Virus record (IMG/VR): IMGVR_UViG_3300046002_000788
Coordinates: 1 to 20,490 of that record
Source: a virus
Reading direction: 5' to 3' (one strand)
Length of the DNA: 20,490 bases
Shown in pieces: positions 5,761 to 11,892 of the stretch; the first letter of the stretch is position 1, and each line of letters opens with the position of its first letter. The notes beneath the pieces are model-generated. The model had not been told where the DNA came from, did no database searches, and saw nothing but the letters and a program-made list of their open reading frames with translations. A program made the translations under genes and the position numbers.

Positions 5761-5952
5761 ATGCACTGGATACTTAAGCCGTTTATGAAAACCGCCGCAT
5801 ATTCCAAACTGCCGCCGTTGTATGAAGAAAAAGACCGTATCGAAGCGGCCATACAACGCGCCAAAAAGTCTAAAGCAAAGGTTGCCCACCTCTACGAAAT
5901 GGCGCAGAAAAACAATGTGCAATGCTTGAAGTGGGAAAGATGGCTGACTTAG
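5761..5952 (+). CDS. Small basic helical protein
   Basis: A 63-residue protein one base after the GapR-like gene. After a short aromatic start (MHWILKPFMK) it is a single long charged helix (YEEKDRIEAAIQRAKKSKAK) ending in an aromatic, basic tail (CLKWERWLT). The shape and charge suggest a nucleic-acid or protein-binding coiled coil. No family is recognised. It ends 13 bases inside the next gene. Confidence 0.65.
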   Translation: MHWILKPFMKTAAYSKLPPLYEEKDRIEAAIQRAKKSKAKVAHLYEMAQKNNVQCLKWERWLT

Positions 5953-6266
5953 GAAATAAAGGCCCACTGGGTCAGAAGAAACCCAAGGCCGAGCGAGGCA
6001 CAGCCAAGGCGCGGGCGCATCTTGCCCGCGTCAAACAACTGCCCTGCGTCATCTGCTTGAGGCATGGGCCAAGCGATGCCCATCATGTGATCTGCGAGCG
6101 CTACGGGTCAGCTAAGGCCAGTGACATGGATGTGATACCACTTTGCAAAGCGCACCACCAAGAAGGCGCAGACGCAATCCACAACGGCAAAGAATCGTGG
6201 GTTGAAAAGTATGGCGAAGACCACAAATATTTGCCGTTGGTGGATCAGTGGCTTTGTAATATGTAA
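5940..6266 (+). CDS. HNH-like zinc nuclease (Ref/DUF968-like)
   Basis: A 108-residue protein, last gene of the recombination operon. A basic N-terminal helix (residues 12-33) is followed by CVICLRHGPSDAHHVI (Cys36, Cys39, His48, His49), IPLCKAHHQEG (Cys69, His72, His73) and a further His81. That is a zinc-stabilised HNH/beta-beta-alpha-metal layout as in the DUF968 and RecA-dependent nuclease (phage P1 Ref) families. The likely role is DNA nicking or cutting in recombination, possibly with RecA. I favour the ATG at 5940; an in-frame ATG at 5922 is also possible, and neither has a strong ribosome site. It is followed by the convergent terminator region. Confidence 0.83.
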   Translation: MADLGNKGPLGQKKPKAERGTAKARAHLARVKQLPCVICLRHGPSDAHHVICERYGSAKASDMDVIPLCKAHHQEGADAIHNGKESWVEKYGEDHKYLPLVDQWLCNM

Positions 6267-6275
6267 ATAGGCCCA

Positions 6276-6341
6276 GCGGGCGGTGGCTTTAAAACACCCG
6301 CAGCGTGGTAAGGTTGCTAATCTTCCCAGCCAAGACCACGC
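6276..6341. terminator. Candidate bidirectional terminator between convergent operons
   Basis: The 87-base gap between the recombination operon and the late operon holds two inverted repeats. GCGTGGT (6303-6309) pairs with ACCACGC (6335-6341), with a weaker inner stem (TTGCT 6314-6318 with AGCCAA 6328-6333, one bulged base), and ATTACTTTTG follows on the plus side. A smaller one pairs CACCCGC (6295-6301) with GCGG...GTG (6276-6285, three-base bulge). A terminator is expected between convergent units; the stems are imperfect and the T-runs short, so efficiency is doubtful. Confidence 0.4.
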
Positions 6342-6353
6342 ATTACTTTTGCA

Positions 6354-7475
6354 TTACCCTATCGCCGCTGTGTGCCTCATAACCTCACCGCGTTCACAAT
6401 GCACTGTTATGCACTTCATTGTGCTGCGCCCCGTATAGCCAAAGCCAGCAGCGGCTGCGTCCCGCGTTGTGATTGCCCGATGGCTTTCCCAGAACATCCC
6501 ACCAATATCTTTGGCGCTGTCTTGGTGTATGTGGCCCGTGTCCATATAGCGCCAGTGTGTCCTGCCCCAGATCGACGCATGAACATCAGCCACTTGCATC
6601 ACCAATCGTTCAGGCTTGGTCTTGTCGCCGTGATGCGCCGTCAGCATATTGCGGCCGAATTCCATGACCCACATTTTAGCTGGGTTCCAATGCACAGTAA
6701 CGCGCTCGTCTTCTTCGTAGCGCATGATCAATGCGATTGCTAACATAGGCGTAAAGTCAGGGTCGTGATTGCCAGCCAACACAACAATTTCAATATGCTT
6801 GTGCTTTGCCTTAGCCGCCTCAATCAACGCAACGTGCGATCTGACTGCAGCCATCGCCGCCTGCGCGAATCTGCCGTCAACGTCGAGGATGTGCTTAGAG
6901 GTGGGGGTTTGCGCGGATCCATCATTTTGGTGCAACGTATCACCCAAATTTAGTATGACCGCCTGGTCGGTATAGGGTGCGGCATTGATCAGCGTGGCTG
7001 ATGCTTCGGCCAAGCGCTGTGCGGCGATTGCAATGTTATACTCCGCACCCGTCTCATCCTCCCATGCCCTCATCCCAAAGTGGATGTCAGCGACGATATA
7101 ACGCGGCAATAGGTCATGCGAAACATTGTCCGGCACAAGCGCTGGCAATGGTTCTGGCACAGACCCAAGCGCTTCGCGGAATAGATCAGCCCATGATGTT
7201 AGATCGTCTTGCGCTGCATCAGCTTTCCAGAAAACCGAATCCCACGATCCCGTTTCTTTGTTCTGGACCCGCCGCCAGCCGTGCCTGCCGCTTTCCATAG
7301 ACAGGCCAGTTGTTTCTAAAGCAGCCTTGATTCCATCGTCAGCGTTTATCCATGCTTCTGCGACAGTATAGGCGCGGCGAACTGTCTTTGGGTCAAGGTT
7401 CAATGCCCTAGCCGCTGCCCGCTTGCCGCCAAGTTTCTTTACCATGTCGTAGATTTCGCGCTGCCGGGGTGTCAT
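6354..7475 (-). CDS. HTH-metallophosphoesterase fusion
   Basis: A 373-residue protein. Residues 1-40 (TPRQREIYDMVKKLGGKRAA, then LDPKTVRRAY) form a helix-turn-helix. The rest is a calcineurin-like metallophosphoesterase with all usual metal motifs in order: ADIHFG (Asp130, His132), LNLGDTLHQND (Asp179), LAGNHDP (235-238), TAHHGD and TGHIHQD (314-317). Such proteins occur in many phages, with no settled substrate; phosphodiester cleavage of nucleic acid or nucleotides is likely from the fold. The ATG at 7475 overlaps the preceding stop (ATGA); an in-frame GTG lies three codons earlier. It is the last gene of the late operon, after the lysis genes, an odd place for a DNA-binding enzyme. Confidence 0.87.
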   Translation of the reverse strand: MTPRQREIYDMVKKLGGKRAAARALNLDPKTVRRAYTVAEAWINADDGIKAALETTGLSMESGRHGWRRVQNKETGSWDSVFWKADAAQDDLTSWADLFREALGSVPEPLPALVPDNVSHDLLPRYIVADIHFGMRAWEDETGAEYNIAIAAQRLAEASATLINAAPYTDQAVILNLGDTLHQNDGSAQTPTSKHILDVDGRFAQAAMAAVRSHVALIEAAKAKHKHIEIVVLAGNHDPDFTPMLAIALIMRYEEDERVTVHWNPAKMWVMEFGRNMLTAHHGDKTKPERLVMQVADVHASIWGRTHWRYMDTGHIHQDSAKDIGGMFWESHRAITTRDAAAAGFGYTGRSTMKCITVHCERGEVMRHTAAIG

Positions 7476-7690
7476 TGCCCACACCCAGCGTCGATCTGTT
7501 GGATCAGTAACGCGCCCGTGACCAGCGAAAGCGGCCCACCATCCGCCGCCAGTGACGCCGCATGGTTCGTCCTGCTTTGGATCGTGCCATCGCAGATTGC
7601 GTTAGTGCTTGGCGCGGTCGCGCAAGAAATCAGCAGCAGCAGCGGCATCAGTAGGACCAACATTGTCGATCCGTTTGGAAGTTTCGGCAT
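7472..7690 (-). CDS. Small lipoprotein, candidate outer spanin (Rz1-like)
   Basis: A 72-residue protein with an N-terminal signal MPKLPNGSTMLVLLMPLLLL and a lipobox LLISC, so it should be lipidated at Cys and sit in the outer membrane. The mature part is about 50 residues and keeps two further cysteines (ICDG and the terminal AGCGQ). GAGGAG is ten bases before the ATG at 7690; the frame is open further upstream. The gene starts 89 bases inside the preceding small membrane-protein gene in another frame. A lipoprotein nested in a gene for an N-terminally anchored protein, next to endolysin and holin, is the Rz/Rz1 layout. It is not proline-rich like classic Rz1, so the call is by arrangement. 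Confidence 0.7.
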   Translation of the reverse strand: MPKLPNGSTMLVLLMPLLLLISCATAPSTNAICDGTIQSRTNHAASLAADGGPLSLVTGALLIQQIDAGCGQ

Positions 7691-7802
7691 AGGCTTGCAA
7701 CTCCTCAATCTTGGCTGCGTCTCTGCCAGCCTTCTTGCCGCCAAACCAAGCCGCTAGAAGAACCAGCACAGGCTTCAGGAGAGAGGCAAGGAAGGCGCTC
7801 AT
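7602..7802 (-). CDS. Short membrane-anchored helical protein, candidate inner spanin
   Basis: A 66-residue protein beginning MSAFLASLLKPVLVLLAAWF, a single N-terminal membrane segment, followed by a charged helix (KKAGRDAAKIEELQAYAETS) and a basic C-terminus (FLRDRAKH). This type is common in lysis cassettes of alphaproteobacterial phages. The ATG at 7802 overlaps the stop of the holin-like gene (ATGA). With the nested lipoprotein it fits an inner/outer spanin pair, but at about 45 periplasmic residues it is short for a classic Rz (usually over 100). Joint action across the periplasm is therefore inferred, not shown. Confidence 0.72.
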   Translation of the reverse strand: MSAFLASLLKPVLVLLAAWFGGKKAGRDAAKIEELQAYAETSKRIDNVGPTDAAAAADFLRDRAKH

Positions 7803-7966
7803 GCTTTGCGCTTGGCGATCACTGACCAAACCGCAACGATGATCGTAGCAGCAGCCCCACCGACTGTGGTGGCCGTTTCGCTGTCAATCAGACCCTTGCC
7901 GACCAGATAGCCGCCGAGAGCCGATGCAAGTGCGCGGGCGATGCCGCCGATTTCAGTTGCCGTCAT
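7799..7966 (-). CDS. Holin candidate, two membrane segments
   Basis: A 55-residue gene between the endolysin and the spanin-like pair, joined to both by ATGA overlaps. The product MTATEIGGIARALASALGGY continues into a Gly/Leu stretch, a short polar turn (KGLIDSETATT) and a second hydrophobic segment (GGAAATIIVAVWSVI), ending in the basic tail AKRKA. Two weakly hydrophobic segments, a short turn and a positive C-terminus match small class II holins, which open the inner membrane to release endolysin. Size and position support the call; there is no specific family motif that I can name. Confidence 0.75.
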   Translation of the reverse strand: MTATEIGGIARALASALGGYLVGKGLIDSETATTVGGAAATIIVAVWSVIAKRKA

Positions 7967-8514
7967 TTTTTTATTCCCTGAAAAATTGCCAAAATGGCGT
8001 TGAAGATTGCAGCAAGCGTAGAGTTTGCTTTGTCATTCTCGTTTTCAACCGTGTGCATATCTGCGGTCACAGGCGTCAAAAATAGTGTTACTTCTGCATT
8101 GCGACGATTGACTAGCCCCTGCACAATTTCGCCGCCAGCCTTGTTCCACATCTTGAATGCGGCAGCGGCACGATCCTTGTTGCCAGCGTTTAGTTCACGC
8201 AAGACAGTGGACTTGGCAAAGGCATTGGGGCCGATGTTGTAGGCTAAACACACACACGCACCGCGCTCATTTTGGTTGACCTTGGTCGTGATCATCGCGT
8301 CAACCGTGTCCGCGAATTTCTCAACGCCCTGCCGCAGCAAGTCCTCAGCACGTTCTTGCGTGATCGTCATGCCCTTGGCGGGTGTAATGCCAAGGCCAGC
8401 CATTGCCGTTGTGCCGTAGCCGATTGTCCAGATGCCCACGATGTCTTTGTAGGCCGTCAACTTGCAGCCTTCGAACCGCTTGATCAAATCCAGCGTTGCT
8501 TGGTTGACGCTCAC
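7963..8514 (-). CDS. GH24 endolysin (T4-type lysozyme)
   Basis: A 183-residue glycoside hydrolase family 24 muramidase that cuts the peptidoglycan glycan strand at lysis. The catalytic triad spacing E-8-D-5-T is present (Glu15 in IKRFEGCK, Asp24, Thr30 in WTIGYGTT), with NQNERGACVCLAYNIG and LVNRRNAE as the usual later motifs. There is no N-terminal signal or SAR segment, so export should depend on the holin. An unusual feature is a hydrophobic C-terminal tail (STLAAIFNAILAIFQGIKK, residues 165-183) beyond the normal end of the domain. The start is GTG, overlapping the previous stop (GTGA), with GGAG eight bases upstream. The adjacent holin and spanin-like genes complete a lysis cassette. Confidence 0.94.
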   Translation of the reverse strand: MSVNQATLDLIKRFEGCKLTAYKDIVGIWTIGYGTTAMAGLGITPAKGMTITQERAEDLLRQGVEKFADTVDAMITTKVNQNERGACVCLAYNIGPNAFAKSTVLRELNAGNKDRAAAAFKMWNKAGGEIVQGLVNRRNAEVTLFLTPVTADMHTVENENDKANSTLAAIFNAILAIFQGIKK

Positions 8515-8756
8515 TTACGCATCTCCTTTTGGATTTCATCCAACTTTTTTAGCACTTCAGAAAACCCCGTTTTGATCTCTTTCAGTTCTCTGTCATGGCC
8601 TTCTTTGGTCAGATTGTATTCCGACTTCATGACCGCAATTTCTGTCTCATGGTTCTGGGTCATTTTGTAATGCATCCAAACGAACGCAACAATTGGGATC
8701 ACCGCAAATTGCAGTAGGAGCTTCGCTAGTTCCATGATGTCCATCTCTTGCTGCAT
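8511..8756 (-). CDS. Membrane-anchored coiled-coil protein before endolysin
   Basis: An 81-residue protein with an N-terminal membrane segment (LAKLLLQFAVIPIVAFVWMH) followed by a heptad-like charged helix (LKEIKTGFSEVLKKLDEIQK). The ATG at 8756 overlaps the previous stop and has GGAAGGG upstream; later in-frame ATGs at 8744 and 8735 are possible. Its place just before the endolysin suggests a lysis-related role (holin regulator, antiholin, or a second inner-spanin-like protein). The topology is the reverse of the XhlA family, in which the coiled coil precedes the membrane segment. Function not established. Confidence 0.72.
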   Translation of the reverse strand: MQQEMDIMELAKLLLQFAVIPIVAFVWMHYKMTQNHETEIAVMKSEYNLTKEGHDRELKEIKTGFSEVLKKLDEIQKEMRK

Positions 8757-9043
8757 CAATAACGCCCTTCCCAAACACGCAAGTGAGCATTATCGCTGTT
8801 GTTCATCTCACGGGCTACAACGTCACGCATCGCCGCCGTGTCATTGGCATTGACGCCCCACTTTTTGGCCCACTCAGCCCACATTTTCATTGGGATCAGC
8901 CCCACTAACTTGCTTTCGCCCAAGTGGCCTGCCCCTGCGCTTTTTAACGCCTTCGCCTTCTCCAGCACCGGGTTGAAGTCGTGCGTCTGCTGCACGATTA
9001 TCTTCCCCTCGTCCGTGAACATCTTTTCCGCTATTTTCGTCAT
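8756..9043 (-). CDS. Conserved hypothetical phage protein
   Basis: A 95-residue protein. The N-terminal half is helical and basic (MTKIAEKMFTDEGKIIVQQT). The C-terminal half, LIPMKMWAEWAKKWGV followed by VAREMNNSDNAHLRVWEGRY, is a Trp-rich pattern that I recall from uncharacterised virion-region proteins of other phages, without a known role. GAGGA lies six bases before the ATG at 9043, supporting this start over an in-frame TTG at 9055. Its first 170 bases overlap the preceding gene in another frame. A virion or assembly role is likely from its position between the decoration gene and the lysis genes. Confidence 0.72.
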   Translation of the reverse strand: MTKIAEKMFTDEGKIIVQQTHDFNPVLEKAKALKSAGAGHLGESKLVGLIPMKMWAEWAKKWGVNANDTAAMRDVVAREMNNSDNAHLRVWEGRY

Positions 9044-9182
9044 GGGCGTCCTCAAACGTCAGATTTGGATAGGCTAGGCGCATCGTCTCAGCGACACTAA
9101 CTGGCATCCGCAATATTTGCCCGCGTCGATAGCGAACACCACCACGGAATATCCCTTCACACGTTACAATATATTCTTTCAT
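8874..9182 (-). CDS. Hypothetical protein after decoration gene
   Basis: A 102-residue reading frame starting five bases after the second hairpin module. The first 46 residues (MKEYIVTCEGIFRGGVRYRR, then PVSVAETMRLAYPNLTFEDA) look like a real small beta-rich domain as found in head-joining regions of phages. The rest overlaps the 95-residue gene and is biased to Gly, Arg, Ala and Asp (KKRRGRPLGRKQ near the end), as expected for a frame constrained by another gene; a basic RRGRP-type tail does occur in such proteins. No clear ribosome site precedes the ATG, so expression may depend on read-through. Confidence concerns the N-terminal domain more than the tail. Confidence 0.55.
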   Translation of the reverse strand: MKEYIVTCEGIFRGGVRYRRGQILRMPVSVAETMRLAYPNLTFEDAHDENSGKDVHGRGEDNRAADARLQPGAGEGEGVKKRRGRPLGRKQVSGADPNENVG

Positions 9183-9186
9183 TTGT

Positions 9187-9213
9187 AAGAAGGGGCGAGC
9201 CTAAACCCGCCCC
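9187..9213 (-). terminator. Hairpin terminator B, after decoration gene
   Basis: On the minus strand GGGGCGGG pairs with CTCGCCCC (9206-9213 with 9192-9199, one G-U pair, 6-nt loop) and is followed by TTCTTA. It lies 8 bases downstream of the decoration gene stop. It is nearly the same sequence as terminator A at 9691-9718. The short U-run suggests partial termination, allowing read-through to the genes beyond. Confidence 0.7.
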
Positions 9214-9221
9214 CCTCTTTA

Positions 9222-9665
9222 TTACGAAACGGTAGCAGAGAACGGGGTAGCTTCCGTTCCAGATGCTTCCGACATGACAATGACAGCCCAAGTATCAGCT
9301 GCGATGTCATCAAGAACAACGCGCCAGCCCTTTAGACCGCCCTTGGTCGAGCCATCAAGCGTGATAGTGTCGGACGCATCAGCAGTGTAGAAGCACGAAG
9401 CGCCTGCACTGTCGTTGCCCAAGTAAGCCACACCCATCATAATGTCAGTTGCATCAGCAACCTTGATGATTTGGCTACCAGAAGCATCGACAGAGCCGAT
9501 GAACTCGTAGCGATTGCCAGAGCCAGTGGCTTCCGGCAGCGTAGCCGTAATGCCAGCAGCGCGGCTCATAATGACGCGCTGGCCAACGTGTGCTTCATCG
9601 GTGATCGTAACAGTCGCAGCGGTGACAGTGACGATGCCGTAGTTCTCAAAATAGTTTGACGGCAT
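9222..9665 (-). CDS. Probable head decoration/stabilisation protein
   Basis: A 147-residue protein directly after the major capsid gene. It is rich in short beta strands, Ala, Thr and Gly (VTVTAATVTITDEAHVGQRV, ATLPEATGSGN, TITLDGSTKGGLKGW) and has no helix-rich or membrane part, in keeping with small beta-barrel or beta-tadpole capsid decoration proteins. The annotation rests on position and composition; no named family motif is seen, and a minor virion protein is an alternative. AAGGGAAA lies upstream of the ATG. It is bracketed by two near-identical hairpins, and its last three codons plus stop (Thr-Val-Ser) repeat those of the capsid gene. Confidence 0.68.
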   Translation of the reverse strand: MPSNYFENYGIVTVTAATVTITDEAHVGQRVIMSRAAGITATLPEATGSGNRYEFIGSVDASGSQIIKVADATDIMMGVAYLGNDSAGASCFYTADASDTITLDGSTKGGLKGWRVVLDDIAADTWAVIVMSEASGTEATPFSATVS

Positions 9666-9690
9666 GAGATTTCCCTTCAGCCAGATGTTG

Positions 9691-9718
9691 AAGAAAGGGG
9701 CGAGCCAAAGCCCGCCCC
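9691..9718 (-). terminator. Rho-independent terminator A, after major capsid gene
   Basis: On the minus strand GGGGCGGGC pairs with GCTCGCCCC (9710-9718 with 9697-9705; nine pairs, one G-U) around a 4-nt loop TTTG, followed by TTTCTT. This is a canonical intrinsic terminator 8 bases after the capsid stop. The next gene starts only 26 bases further on, with no room for a promoter, so some transcription must read through. The hairpin may also protect the 3' end of the abundant capsid mRNA. Confidence 0.82.
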
Positions 9719-9725
9719 ATCACGA

Positions 9726-10682
9726 TCACGAAACGGTGTTGTCGAAGATACCGCCATTGGCCTTTTCGTTGCGGGAAACCAAGGTCAGTTCGGTGAGAAC
9801 CTGACGCTTTTCGTTGTCGCCCGTTTTGGCAAGCTCTTCGTTGCGAGTTGCGCGCAGAACGCCAACAGCCCACATATCATCCTGCATGATGAACACATCA
9901 CGACCACGGTTTTCGCGGGTCGGTTTGAACTCAACAGTCCCCCACGGCGTAACGTAGACGGACATATGCTTGATGACCTTTTCATCTTCGGCCACAATGT
10001 TCGAACGCTGGTTGTTGTTACCAGTGAAGCCCAAAGCAAGGTTCATCTGGAAAGCCGACAGATAAACCGAATCAGGCTTGCCGCCGGAAACCCAGATCGC
10101 CTGCATCACGCTGTCGAACTTGGTTTGCGAGAATGCAGTGGGAGTGCCGTCATCCGTGCGGGCGTTCGTGCCGTCACCAGTGGGATCAGCACCGCTGGAA
10201 CCCGATTGGAAGTTGGTGTTGGTGTTCAACCATGCCGGAACGCCAGCCAATTTACGAGCGGCAGAAGACGAGCCAGCAACACGCGCCTGATTGGCGAACA
10301 TTGCCTTTTCGATGTCCAGCTTTTGCTCCTTGGCAATCTTCAGAACCTGATAAGCCATTTCGCGGGCGCGACCAGCTTTGTTCAGACCTTGATCAGTGCC
10401 GGGGATAACCACCGCATTTTTGAAGATTTGCGTATAATTTCCCAAGCGGCTGGTGACGCCACGGCTTTCAGCGACAGTATCATCGCCTTCAATGTGTGCG
10501 TTTTCAGCCGAAGAGCGCAGAGCATCGGTCTGCCATTCGTGGAAAGTATTCGCTGCTTTAGCCTTAGCGCAAGCAGTGTAGAACGGAGTTTCTTCCGGCG
10601 AGATGTCATAGATCACATCGGAAAGGTCTTCCCGGATGCCTTTTACGTCATACGAGTCGAGAGTGTTTGTTGGCTGTGCCAT
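9726..10682 (-). CDS. Major capsid protein (SU10/DUF5309 type)
   Basis: A 318-residue HK97-fold coat protein of the SU10 major capsid/DUF5309 family. The N-terminal motif SYDVKGIREDLSDVIYDISP followed by ETPFYTAC is diagnostic. Further family parts are RLGNYTQIFKNAVVIPGT, the long helix REMAYQVLKIAKEQKLDIEK, a Gly/Thr-rich loop and a C-terminal strand region (DVFIMQDDMWAVGVLR). It builds the icosahedral shell around the scaffold protein encoded just upstream. AAGGAC precedes the ATG by nine bases. The gene ends in a strong terminator. No N-terminal propeptide with a visible cleavage site is seen. Confidence 0.92.
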   Translation of the reverse strand: MAQPTNTLDSYDVKGIREDLSDVIYDISPEETPFYTACAKAKAANTFHEWQTDALRSSAENAHIEGDDTVAESRGVTSRLGNYTQIFKNAVVIPGTDQGLNKAGRAREMAYQVLKIAKEQKLDIEKAMFANQARVAGSSSAARKLAGVPAWLNTNTNFQSGSSGADPTGDGTNARTDDGTPTAFSQTKFDSVMQAIWVSGGKPDSVYLSAFQMNLALGFTGNNNQRSNIVAEDEKVIKHMSVYVTPWGTVEFKPTRENRGRDVFIMQDDMWAVGVLRATRNEELAKTGDNEKRQVLTELTLVSRNEKANGGIFDNTVS

Positions 10683-10703
10683 GATTGTAAGTCCTTGTGC
10701 GGG

Positions 10704-11657
10704 TTAACGGAAAAGAAGATCAATGAAAGCCTCTGGCTTCCCCGACCTCTTAGCTACCTTCATCTGCCGATCACGAACGATTTTTTCAGGTGCAGGCTTA
10801 CGAGCCATTGGCTTTACGTTGCGCGGGGGTTCTGGCTTCTTAGCCTTATCCTTTACCGCTGAAAGCCGATTGTATTTGTAAGCGTCATACAAGACTTGCA
10901 CTAGGCGAGCATCGACGGTGCTTGCCACTTCTTCAGCCGAAAGCCCATACTTTGACGCGAACTGCAAAAGTTTATTCTGGAGAACGGGAGCCTTTTCAGG
11001 ATCGCCAAACTCTGGAATAGCCTCAATCAGACGGCGGGTTTGCTGTTGCAATTCCTCTTTACGGGCTTGCTCCTGAAGCGCGTTGTGGCGCTGGGCTTGA
11101 TCGTAAAGCTGCCGCTGTTGCGATTGATAGTCTTGCACGTTGTTGTCGTAATGTGCCTTTTGCTGCATATACCCGATGGGATCAGTGTCCATCAATCGAA
11201 TATCTGGAGCTTGGGGCGCTCTCATAACTCCCTGCTGCTGGATATTCTCCAACGTGGCGAGGAATTGCTGTCGTTCGGTCTGAAGGGTTTGGAAGATGCT
11301 TTCTGCTTCCTTGCGGGCAACAGCGGCTTCTTGCATTCCCTTCTGGATGTAGGCTTGTCCCGAATAATCCCGCTTTAGTTCCTCTAGGGTGACCTGCTTT
11401 TCTTCGCCATCAACTTTGACAGCGTAAAGGCTAGGCGTCTTTGGAACGTCAGTTTCTTCGTAATCCTCATCCTCGTCATCCGTTAAATCAGGTTCTTCAC
11501 CATCATCTTCGGAATATTCAGCGGCGTCTTGGTTATCATCATCCGCTTCAAGTTGCTCCTCTGGTTCATCCTCTACCGCCACTTCGGCTTTGGGTTCATC
11601 CTTCGCAGGGGCAAGCAGGCTATCAACAGCCGCTTCAATTGTGTCAGTCGTTTGCAC
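10704..11657 (-). CDS. Capsid scaffolding protein
   Basis: A 317-residue protein between portal and coat genes. The first 75 residues are extremely acidic (runs of Asp/Glu such as DDGEEPDLTDDEDEDYEE). A small folded region follows (LYAVKVDGEEKQVTLEELKR), then a long Gln/Glu coiled coil (about residues 105-205), a short domain and a basic C-terminal tail (KPMARKPAPEKIVRDRQMKV). This charge layout, with a basic end to contact coat protein and a helical middle, is typical of podoviral scaffolds that guide procapsid assembly and leave before DNA packaging. The start is GTG at 11657 with AGGA upstream, overlapping the previous gene by 14 bases. Confidence 0.83.
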   Translation of the reverse strand: MQTTDTIEAAVDSLLAPAKDEPKAEVAVEDEPEEQLEADDDNQDAAEYSEDDGEEPDLTDDEDEDYEETDVPKTPSLYAVKVDGEEKQVTLEELKRDYSGQAYIQKGMQEAAVARKEAESIFQTLQTERQQFLATLENIQQQGVMRAPQAPDIRLMDTDPIGYMQQKAHYDNNVQDYQSQQRQLYDQAQRHNALQEQARKEELQQQTRRLIEAIPEFGDPEKAPVLQNKLLQFASKYGLSAEEVASTVDARLVQVLYDAYKYNRLSAVKDKAKKPEPPRNVKPMARKPAPEKIVRDRQMKVAKRSGKPEAFIDLLFR

Positions 11658-11892
11658 GGTCCCGATCCTGTTTTGCCTCGACAGCCTCGGCGTCTAATCT
11701 CGCTTGGAGGGCGTCAAGAATTACTTGGACGGCGCGAACACTTGCGTGAGCCGCCGTTATTCTCGTTATATCACAAGTCGCGTCTAAAAACACCCCCACC
11801 GCATCATCGCGGATTTCACCGATCACGGCTTTGAAAACGTGATCGGCTAGAAGGGTTTTCGCCTCAGAAGCCCGTTGTTTGATTAGGGACAA
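11644..11892 (-). CDS. Small helical protein between portal and scaffold
   Basis: A protein of about 82 residues, nearly all helix (SLIKQRASEAKTLLADHVFK, later HASVRAVQVILDALQARLDA). The most natural start is TTG at 11892, which has GAGGA six bases upstream and opens the helical domain; a GTG at 11919 gives nine more residues. It overlaps the end of the portal gene by 29 bases and the scaffold start by 14. Similar small helical proteins stand after the portal gene in other phages without a known role; a portal or packaging accessory is possible. The gene is well supported by spacing, not by a named family. Confidence 0.7.
   Translation of the reverse strand: MSLIKQRASEAKTLLADHVFKAVIGEIRDDAVGVFLDATCDITRITAAHASVRAVQVILDALQARLDAEAVEAKQDRDRAND

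Noticed and set aside
9966-10862. 298-codon plus-strand frame opposite the capsid gene
   Set aside because: It is antisense to a clear SU10-type coat gene, its translation has no domain pattern, and long antisense frames are common opposite conserved genes with strong codon bias.
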